DNA of 12,318 nt from an uncultured Prevotella sp. (GTDB lineage Bacteria > Bacteroidota > Bacteroidia > Bacteroidales > Bacteroidaceae): contig CALBYK010000172.1 of NCBI GenBank assembly GCA_937889855.1, forward strand, positions 1 to 12,318. The letters run 5' to 3'. Made by a program: the position numbers and the translations under genes. Within the stretch, counting starts at the first letter, position 1. Each line of letters begins with the position of its first letter. The notes under the pieces are model-generated. The model was not told the DNA's origin and ran no database searches. It worked only from the letters and a program-made list of their open reading frames with translations. Below, piece by piece: positions 1 through 5,987 of this stretch.

Positions 1-663
1 CTCGCCTTCTCGGAGTCGGCGCTGCAGGATGCCGACGTGCTGCTCTACGTCACCGACGTGGTGGAGAATCCAGAGAAGAATATGGACTTCCTCGACAAGG
101 TGAAGAAGATGACCATCCCCGTGCTTCTGCTCATCAACAAGATTGACCAAAGCGACCAGAAGACGCTCGGCGACACTGTGGAGCGCTGGCACAAGCTGCT
201 GCCCGATGCCGAGATTCTGCCTATCTCTGCAAAGAACAAGTTCGGTGTGGACATGCTCATGAAGCGCATCAAGGAACTGCTGCCCGACTCGCCGCCGTTC
301 TTCGACAAGGACCAGCTCACGGACAAGCCCGCACGCTTCTTCGTGTCGGAGATAATACGCGAGAAGATACTGCTCTATTACGACAAGGAGATTCCTTACT
401 CGGTGGAGGTGAAGGTGGAGTCGTTCAAGGAAACCGACCGCAACATTGATATCCACGCCGTAATCTACGTGGAGCGCGACTCGCAGAAGGGCATCATCAT
501 CGGCCACCAGGGCGTGGCGCTGAAGAAGATGTCTACCGAGGCACGTAAGTCGCTAGAGAAGTTTTTCGGCAAGAGCGTCTACCTGCACACCTTCGTAAAG
601 GTGGACAAGGACTGGCGCAGCTCGCAGCGCGAGCTCGACAATTTCGGGTACAACCCAGAGTAA
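1..663 (+). CDS. era: GTPase Era, C-terminal 220 residues (5' end outside window)
   Basis: Era is an essential GTPase that binds 16S rRNA and helps mature the 30S ribosomal subunit in the cytoplasm. The reading frame is open from base 1, so roughly the first 75 residues, including the P-loop, lie upstream. Visible parts are the G4 motif NKID (bases 136-147), a G5-like SAK motif shortly after, and a C-terminal KH RNA-binding domain with its GxxG loop GHQG at bases 502-513. The SEIIREKIL and KSVYLHTFVKV stretches are typical of Era. The protein ends in a TAA at 661-663, directly abutting a large palindromic repeat. The next gene is a second ribosome-assembly GTPase, der, and the two are commonly close in Bacteroidales. 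An internal GTG at 37 is not the real start, because the frame continues upstream with conserved Era sequence. Confidence 0.95.
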   Translation, partial: LAFSESALQDADVLLYVTDVVENPEKNMDFLDKVKKMTIPVLLLINKIDQSDQKTLGDTVERWHKLLPDAEILPISAKNKFGVDMLMKRIKELLPDSPPFFDKDQLTDKPARFFVSEIIREKILLYYDKEIPYSVEVKVESFKETDRNIDIHAVIYVERDSQKGIIIGHQGVALKKMSTEARKSLEKFFGKSVYLHTFVKVDKDWRSSQRELDNFGYNPE

Positions 664-778
664 AGGAGGTACGGCCTCTGAGCCGTACCACGCTGCCATC
701 ATTGCGCTTATTGCAAGCAGCATGACAATTTGCTTGGCAGTATTTATTGCGTGGTACGGCTCGGAGGCCGTACCTCCT
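664..778. repeat. Long palindromic repeat element between era and der
   Basis: Two 30-nt arms (664-693 and 749-778) are inverted copies of each other with one difference, which still allows a G-U pair in RNA. Each arm is itself a smaller palindrome: GGTACGGC (668-675) and GCCGTACC (682-689) around a 6-nt loop, with the mirror image in the right arm. The 55-nt centre holds a further hairpin, CAAGCA (714-719) with TGCTTG (731-736). The element begins immediately after the era stop codon. No T-run follows the right arm, so it does not look like a simple intrinsic terminator. It resembles a REP/MITE-type dispersed palindrome. A short relative occurs at 2394-2423. The rest of the gap (779-932) shows no convincing gene or promoter. 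Confidence 0.8.
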
Positions 779-932
779 ATATATAGCCCTGAATGGAAAC
801 AGAGGGCACACTCTCGTCAAGGTGGCGAGGGCCGGAGCCAAGGTCAGCTTCGGAAAATCATTAACTCGGATGCACAGACCACATCCAAGACCCTTCCGTT
901 GATGGGAGGGCAAATGACTTACAAAACAAGAA

Positions 933-2246
933 ATGGCTAATTTAGTAGCAATCGTGGGACGCCCCAACGTGGGCAAGTCCACACTCTTCAACCGTCTGAC
1001 CAAGACACGTCAGGCTATCGTGAGCGACACCGCCGGCACCACGCGCGACCGCCAGTATGGCAAGTGCGAGTGGAACGGACGCGAATTCTCCGTCGTCGAC
1101 ACCGGCGGATGGGTGGTCAACAGCGACGACATCTTCGAGGATGCCATCCGCAAGCAGGTCATCGTAGCCACGGAGGAGGCCGATCTCGTACTCTTCCTCG
1201 TCGACGTGCAGACGGGTCTGACCGACTGGGACCAGGACGTGGCACAGATTCTGCGCCGCACGAAGCTCCCCGTAATCCTCGTCGCCAACAAGACCGACAA
1301 CAACGACCAGATATACGATGCTGCCGAGTTCTACTCGCTGGGTCTTGGCGAGCCGCAGTGCATCTCGTCTGCCACGGGCAGCGGCACGGGCGACCTCTTG
1401 GACCTCGTGCTCACGAAGCTCAAGCCCGACACCAAGGAAGAGGTGGAGGACGGCATTCCGCGCTTCGCCGTAGTGGGACGTCCTAACGCCGGCAAGAGCA
1501 GCATTATCAACGCTTTCATCGGCGAGGACCGCAACATCGTGACCGAGATTGCCGGCACCACGCGCGACTCCATCTACACGCGCTTCGACAAGTTCGGCTT
1601 CGACTTCTATCTTGTCGACACCGCCGGCATACGCCGCAAGAACAAGGTGTCGGAGGACTTGGAGTTCTACTCAGTGATGCGCTCCATCCGCGCCATCGAG
1701 AACAGCGACGTGTGCATCCTCATGCTCGACGCCACGCGCGGCATCGAGGCGCAGGACATGAACATCTTCCAGCTCATACAGCGCAACAACAAGTCGCTCG
1801 TGGTGGTGGTGAACAAGTGGGACCTCGTGGAGAACAAGGATCAGGCAGTGATAAAGACCTTCGAGAACGCCATACGCAACCGCATGGCTCCGTTTGTCGA
1901 CTTCCCGATAATCTTCGCCTCTGCACTCACCAAGCAGCGCATCTTCAAGGTGCTCGAGACCGCCAAGCAGGTGTATCTCAACCGCAAGGCACACGTGGGC
2001 ACATCGAAGCTCAATGAGGTGATGCTCCCGCTCATCGAGGCTTATCCGCCACCATCAACCAAGGGCAAGTATATCAAGATAAAGTACTGCACGCAGTTGC
2101 CCAACACGCAGATACCGTCTTTCGTGTTCTACGCCAACCTGCCGCAGTATATCAAGGAGCCTTACCGCCGCTTCCTTGAGAACAAGATTCGCGAGAACTG
2201 GTCGATGCACGGATGTCCGATCAACGTGTTTATCAGACAGAAATAA
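933..2246 (+). CDS. der: GTPase Der (EngA), ribosome assembly
   Basis: Der is an essential cytoplasmic GTPase with two tandem G domains, needed for late 50S ribosomal subunit assembly. The 437-residue length is normal for the family. The first G domain shows the P-loop GRPNVGKST (residues 9-17), the switch region AGTTRD (34-39), DTGG (56-59) and NKTD (119-122). The second shows GRPNAGKSS (182-190), AGTTRDS, DTAGIRRK (from 229) and NKWD (294-297). A C-terminal KH-like domain follows, ending in the typical NWSMHGCPINVFIRQK. The ATG at 933 gives the canonical MANLVAIVGRP start, and no Shine-Dalgarno motif precedes it, as is usual in Bacteroidota. The gene is GC-rich and looks like native core genome. 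It marks the boundary beyond which the accessory lipoprotein operon starts. Confidence 0.97.
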   Translation: MANLVAIVGRPNVGKSTLFNRLTKTRQAIVSDTAGTTRDRQYGKCEWNGREFSVVDTGGWVVNSDDIFEDAIRKQVIVATEEADLVLFLVDVQTGLTDWDQDVAQILRRTKLPVILVANKTDNNDQIYDAAEFYSLGLGEPQCISSATGSGTGDLLDLVLTKLKPDTKEEVEDGIPRFAVVGRPNAGKSSIINAFIGEDRNIVTEIAGTTRDSIYTRFDKFGFDFYLVDTAGIRRKNKVSEDLEFYSVMRSIRAIENSDVCILMLDATRGIEAQDMNIFQLIQRNNKSLVVVVNKWDLVENKDQAVIKTFENAIRNRMAPFVDFPIIFASALTKQRIFKVLETAKQVYLNRKAHVGTSKLNEVMLPLIEAYPPPSTKGKYIKIKYCTQLPNTQIPSFVFYANLPQYIKEPYRRFLENKIRENWSMHGCPINVFIRQK

Positions 2247-2276
2247 CGTGGGCAGTAAAGAAGTATTTGCATAAAA

Positions 2277-2296
2277 AGCAGAACTTTTGTTCTGCT
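2277..2296. terminator. Hairpin downstream of der, possible terminator
   Basis: A perfect 8-bp stem, AGCAGAAC and GTTCTGCT, encloses a TTTT loop 30 nt after the der stop codon. On the plus strand no T-run follows it. Instead an A-run (2272-2276) precedes it, so the U-tract arrangement fits transcription on the minus strand better. It may still end the der transcript, but that is uncertain. Confidence 0.35.
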
Positions 2297-2319
2297 GGCA
2301 TAGAAAAAAACGTGAAATA

Positions 2320-2350
2320 TTTCATAAAATCACTTTTTTTTGTAAATTTG
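2320..2350 (+). promoter_or_regulatory. Candidate Bacteroidota-type promoter of the lipoprotein operon
   Basis: TAAATTTG at 2343-2350 matches the Bacteroidota -7 consensus TAnnTTTG exactly. A weak -33 box, TTTC, lies at 2320-2323 with 19 nt between the two, against the usual TTTG/TTG at about this distance. The region is very AT-rich and lies about 130 nt upstream of the first MACPF gene. The spacing fits, but the -33 box is imperfect. Confidence 0.5.
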
Positions 2351-2391
2351 CAAATACGATTAAAAACTATTGAAAATTAAGTTTGCAAATA
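2347..2391 (+). repeat. 10-bp direct repeat overlapping two -7 boxes (possible operator)
   Basis: The sequence TTTGCAAATA occurs at 2347-2356 and again at 2382-2391, 35 bp apart. Each copy has the palindromic core TTTGCAAA and overlaps the TTTG end of a TAnnTTTG box: TAAATTTG at 2343-2350 and TAAGTTTG at 2378-2385. The second box could be an alternative promoter, though no good -33 box was found for it. The pair could be a regulator binding site, or simply two promoters built on the same words. AT-rich DNA makes chance similarity a real possibility. Confidence 0.4.
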
Positions 2392-2393
2392 TT

Positions 2394-2423
2394 AGGAGGG
2401 TATGGCATCCTTGCCATACCCAC
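2394..2423. repeat. Short palindrome in the operon leader, related to the 664-778 repeat
   Basis: GGGTATGGCA (2398-2407) and TGCCATACCC (2412-2421) form a perfect 10-bp stem with a TCCT loop. The left side begins AGGAGGGTATGGC, which closely resembles AGGAGGTACGGC at the start of the element after era. The C-G pair of that element is replaced here by a T-A pair on both sides, so the pairing is conserved. In the transcript the hairpin would sit in the 5' leader of the MACPF operon, about 60 nt before the first start codon. Confidence 0.6.
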
Positions 2424-2480
2424 TAAATAACCTATAAATATTGTAACAACAATCATTAAACCAATTAATTGGAAGAAACT

Positions 2481-3968
2481 ATGAAGAAAACAATGAAGAA
2501 ATTTTTCTCTTTCAAGAATGTGGCGCTTGCCGGTATGGCTATGGCTGCTGTTCTCTCGTCGTGCAGTTCTGACGACGATACAGTGAATGTGAATGTAGAC
2601 AGCGAGGTTGCCAAGAGTGGTGTCGCTGCAGTGGAATACGACGGCGTATACAATGTTGATGTGAAGAGCAACGGCAAGTGGACGGCATCAGTTCCAGAGG
2701 ACTGCGACTGGGTGGGCTTGTATAACACCGAAGGTGAAGGCAACGGAAAACTTGCTATTCTTGTTGACCGCAATACTACTGGAATAGACCGCAGTGCCAC
2801 CATCAGTCTCTCTACAGGTGACGAAACGAAGACATTTGTACTGTCACAGACAGCTGGTGAAGGTGCGAATGATGCCGAATACATAAATCTTGCAAGCGGT
2901 AAGTATCTTGGTTGTGGCTTTAAACTTGCAGAGTATGTGAATGCAGACGGCAAGTTTGTCAAAAATAATGTATTAGGAAATGCAGTAATAAAAGGCACTC
3001 GTGTGGTAAATGCAGCAGGAGTTAATACTTTGATGCAGAGTGATCCGGTGACATATTCCACACTGTTAGAGACCACTCCAGTCTCAATACTTGAATACCA
3101 GTCTGTCAACGCCGACTCAATTGTCCAAAAGCAGGACGAATTGGGTGTGCATATTGATGTACATATAGGTTATGGACTGATGAAGTTTGGCATCGAAGGC
3201 GATTATCATGGAAAGGAGCATGTGACGAGTGGTGCATTGAAGCTGCGCTTTGCTTCTAATTATCCAACGTTAGAATCATCGCTTGACTATCCTTCATTGG
3301 TATCAGCTTATACAGAATACTTGGAAGACAAAAAAGAAAAAGGTGTATGTGGTGGCGTGTTTTCTGTCGTTTATTCCAAGGATTTGGAAAGATTAGTAGC
3401 AGCTTGTAAGAGTGGTGATCAAGATAAGAAAAAAAGGCAAATTATTAAATTTGTAAATAGTTATGGTACAGGTGTAATCAGTTCATCGACGCTTGGCGGA
3501 ATGTTGGCATTGCAATTGGATGTGGATTCGGCTACTATTGTGGAAAAAATGTCGCTTGACAGTGCAAAAATCTCTACAACGATAAAGTCAGGTTTGTTCT
3601 CTCTTGACGCCAATGTAAAGGCTTCTTATAGTGATAGCGCTGCAATGTGTCTGCAACACTCGGCCTTTATACTTAAAGCAGTTGGTGGCGATAAAGATAA
3701 AGCAACCGAAATCTTGTCGAGTATGAGAGCCAGTTCGGGATTGGATGCAAAGGCGCTTAGTGATAACATTTCCAAAAGTATAGAGGAGTGGGCAAAATCT
3801 ATAACGATAGATAAAAATTTGAGCAAAAACAACTCTGAAATGATTGATTTACAGGTTACACCTATATGGAACTTCATTGGAGATGCCGATACTTCTGAGG
3901 ATGTGCGTAAATACATACTGGAAAAATATGCTAATACACCATTTGCTGAGACATACGAGTGGGAGTAG
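2481..3968 (+). CDS. BACON + MACPF (perforin-fold) surface lipoprotein 1
   Basis: Predicted 495-residue lipoprotein with a pore-forming-type fold. The signal peptide ends in a lipobox (VLSSC) with the lipidated cysteine at residue 28. SSDDD follows, matching the acidic export signal of surface-exposed Bacteroidota lipoproteins. A BACON domain spans about residues 55-126 (W67 to the closing SQTAG). From about 140 to 470 comes a MACPF domain: LGCGF (143-147), signature YGTG...LGG (328-340) and the PIW motif (W463). The usual signature is YGTH, so the histidine is glycine here. The protein stops soon after the MACPF domain and is the shortest of three paralogues. The start at 2481 is preferred over a TTG at 2469, and ATG 2493 is also possible. 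Much of the gene is AT-rich compared with its neighbours. It is first in the operon, and its toxin or target function is inferred from the fold only. Confidence 0.85.
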   Translation: MKKTMKKFFSFKNVALAGMAMAAVLSSCSSDDDTVNVNVDSEVAKSGVAAVEYDGVYNVDVKSNGKWTASVPEDCDWVGLYNTEGEGNGKLAILVDRNTTGIDRSATISLSTGDETKTFVLSQTAGEGANDAEYINLASGKYLGCGFKLAEYVNADGKFVKNNVLGNAVIKGTRVVNAAGVNTLMQSDPVTYSTLLETTPVSILEYQSVNADSIVQKQDELGVHIDVHIGYGLMKFGIEGDYHGKEHVTSGALKLRFASNYPTLESSLDYPSLVSAYTEYLEDKKEKGVCGGVFSVVYSKDLERLVAACKSGDQDKKKRQIIKFVNSYGTGVISSSTLGGMLALQLDVDSATIVEKMSLDSAKISTTIKSGLFSLDANVKASYSDSAAMCLQHSAFILKAVGGDKDKATEILSSMRASSGLDAKALSDNISKSIEEWAKSITIDKNLSKNNSEMIDLQVTPIWNFIGDADTSEDVRKYILEKYANTPFAETYEWE

Positions 3969-4016
3969 ACTCTATTTTCAGTGAAGTCTGGGCTGTATGA
4001 ATAATAAGAAAAAATT

Positions 4017-5984
4017 ATGCATGGCAAGTTTTATAAAACAATCGCCATAGTCATTCTTTTCCTGTCATTGACTGGATGTAGCGACTTGTCGTGCGATGAG
4101 TCTATACATGGCAGCGCTGACACAGCGGAGAACGTGATAAAGATAGGCGGCGAGGAGGGTCTTGTTACCATCCCCGCCGCTGTCGGTATTAAGGCTGTTG
4201 GAGTGAATGACAATGGTTTCCTAACCATTAGCGGTGATGGAAAACTCTATTGCGAGCGCAACGATGGCGGTACGGTGCGCCGTGAAGTAGTCGATATTGA
4301 GTGTGCCGATGGCTCCACACGACAGATGGTGTGTGAGCAGTCGCCAGCCACTCGCTCGGCAGGTAGCACACTGCGGCAGTTCTACCGCCACTATGGCATT
4401 GGCTATTCTTATGATGCCGTGAACGGTCAGTATTGCAACCTTGCCGACTTTCGTTGTCAAGTGCTCAACCGTGCCGTGCTTGACAGTGTGCAGAATGTTG
4501 CCAAGGTTGATTTACTCAATGTAAATCGCAAGATGGAACTGACGGCTGAAAGCAATGTCTATACATCGGTGACCGAATACATAGCCCATTGTAACTTTGA
4601 CGCATCAGTTTCAGGCAGTATAGTGTTTGTTTCGGGCAGTGCGTCGAAAACGTGTTCCATCTTCGAGGACGGAATAAAGGATACATATCTCCTGCACGAC
4701 CGCATCTCCTATGATGCCGCTGAGTATGTTCTCTATTATCTCGATGTGCGCGAATATGCCAAGAAATATCCCAAGTTGCTCACGAGCAGCTTCCGCGCCG
4801 CTATCGACAAGTTGCGTGCTTCCAACGACATGAAGGCAGTGGACGACTTTATTTATACCTATGGCACCCATGTCGTGACGTATGCCAAGCTCGGCGCTGC
4901 CATGACGCTCGACGTGCAGGTGGATGCCATAAAGTTCGAGTCAAAGGAGTCGGAGGAAGCTCTCTCGCAGGCTGCCATTGCGACGCTCTTCAAGGAAGCC
5001 AGTTCCACGGCAAGCTACGAGAAGAACTACAAAGTGCTGCGCGATTCGCGCTGCTCGTTTGATGTAGTAGGCGGCGACGTGTCGCTCTTCGACCAGTTGG
5101 CTGGTGTGTCGTCTTTCGACAACAAGGATCTCCCTTCCGATCTTGAGTCGAAATGGCTCAAGTCGATTAAATTCGACGACGACGACATTACCAACTCCAA
5201 CGTGGAGCTTGTCGACATGACGGTTGTGCCGATATGGGATTTTATTCCCGACGAGCAGATTGCCCAGCGCGTTGAGGCGCGCGTCACGGGCAATATGGCA
5301 TTGGCAATGGACCAGGTGGGCAACCGCAACTTCATCAACACCTCGTTCAGCGCGCATCCCAAATCGGTATATTGCAGCGTGGGCGGGTCGGCGTATTCGC
5401 AGTATGCCAATCCCGAAACGGTCAATATCATAGCTGCCAACCGCCCAGTGGCTACTGTCTGCCACGAGTATGTGCCCGAGATAAGCAAGACGGAGAAGGT
5501 GTATGTGGCTTATCCGATATACGAGGGTCGCGTGAAACTCACAAGCGGACTGTGCATATATGGAGGCAAGGCGTATGATGTGGACTTCCGTTATGGACAG
5601 TTCAGTGTGAAGGAACGTGACGACTACACTCCCGACGGCTCCGAATGCATATATATGTCGTGCGGGGTGCTTACCACAAAGAAGTATTCCGAACTCGAAT
5701 ATGTCGAGTCGCACGCCGTACTGGGATGTGAGCTTCCAGGCTTCGTCGGCACCGACGGCTCGGTCGATGTCTCCGACGTATGTGCTGTAAAGAAGCACTT
5801 CGGCAATTTCTATCTCGACACAAAGAAAAGTTATGACAATCTGCCGAACTGGAATTACTCCACCGACAATCCTGCCGAAGCGCAGTATTATCCCGACTAC
5901 TTCAGAAACGACGAGTATGCCAACCGTATGGTGCGCTCAGGAGTATACGTATACAAGTACAACCCAACGGAAATAGCCTATTGA
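4017..5984 (+). CDS. MACPF lipoprotein 2 with C-terminal accessory module
   Basis: Predicted 655-residue lipoprotein. Its hydrophobic signal ends in LTGC (cysteine 21), followed by SDLSCDE. Residues about 40-105 look like a degenerate BACON-type beta domain ending in VCEQSPA. The MACPF domain starts near GIGY (127-130) and carries the signature YGTHVVTYAKLGA (282-294): the histidine is present but the final GG is GA. GGD follows, then WLKSI and VPIW (404-407). The C-terminal part (about 430-655) includes CHEYVPEI (from C482) and YPIYEG (499-504). The same block appears in the next gene but is absent from the first MACPF gene. It may bind a receptor or glycan, but I do not recognise it as a named family. 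It lies 48 nt after gene 1 and ends 3 nt before gene 3, which suggests cotranscription. The role as a pore-forming effector is inferred from the fold. Confidence 0.85.
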   Translation: MHGKFYKTIAIVILFLSLTGCSDLSCDESIHGSADTAENVIKIGGEEGLVTIPAAVGIKAVGVNDNGFLTISGDGKLYCERNDGGTVRREVVDIECADGSTRQMVCEQSPATRSAGSTLRQFYRHYGIGYSYDAVNGQYCNLADFRCQVLNRAVLDSVQNVAKVDLLNVNRKMELTAESNVYTSVTEYIAHCNFDASVSGSIVFVSGSASKTCSIFEDGIKDTYLLHDRISYDAAEYVLYYLDVREYAKKYPKLLTSSFRAAIDKLRASNDMKAVDDFIYTYGTHVVTYAKLGAAMTLDVQVDAIKFESKESEEALSQAAIATLFKEASSTASYEKNYKVLRDSRCSFDVVGGDVSLFDQLAGVSSFDNKDLPSDLESKWLKSIKFDDDDITNSNVELVDMTVVPIWDFIPDEQIAQRVEARVTGNMALAMDQVGNRNFINTSFSAHPKSVYCSVGGSAYSQYANPETVNIIAANRPVATVCHEYVPEISKTEKVYVAYPIYEGRVKLTSGLCIYGGKAYDVDFRYGQFSVKERDDYTPDGSECIYMSCGVLTTKKYSELEYVESHAVLGCELPGFVGTDGSVDVSDVCAVKKHFGNFYLDTKKSYDNLPNWNYSTDNPAEAQYYPDYFRNDEYANRMVRSGVYVYKYNPTEIAY

Positions 5985-5987
5985 CAC

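Noticed and set aside
664..778. The long palindrome as an ordinary rho-independent terminator of era
   Set aside because: No T-run follows either arm, the loop is 55 nt, and a related small copy sits in a 5' leader; a repeat element fits better.
722..940. Small plus-strand open frame before der
   Set aside because: It starts inside the palindrome, overlaps the der start codon, and its 72-residue product shows no signal or motif.
533..1003. Minus-strand open frame covering the era-der gap
   Set aside because: It overlaps the start of der and the end of era and reads through the palindromic repeat; the product has low-complexity, arginine/cysteine-rich sequence without any domain.
2469..2480. 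TTG start four codons upstream of the first MACPF gene
   Set aside because: The ATG at 2481 begins a normal lysine-rich lipoprotein signal peptide, and no evidence favours the rarer codon.
4941..5798. A 285-residue open frame on the minus strand
   Set aside because: It lies wholly inside the second MACPF gene, has no recognisable domain, and is a typical shadow frame in GC-rich DNA.
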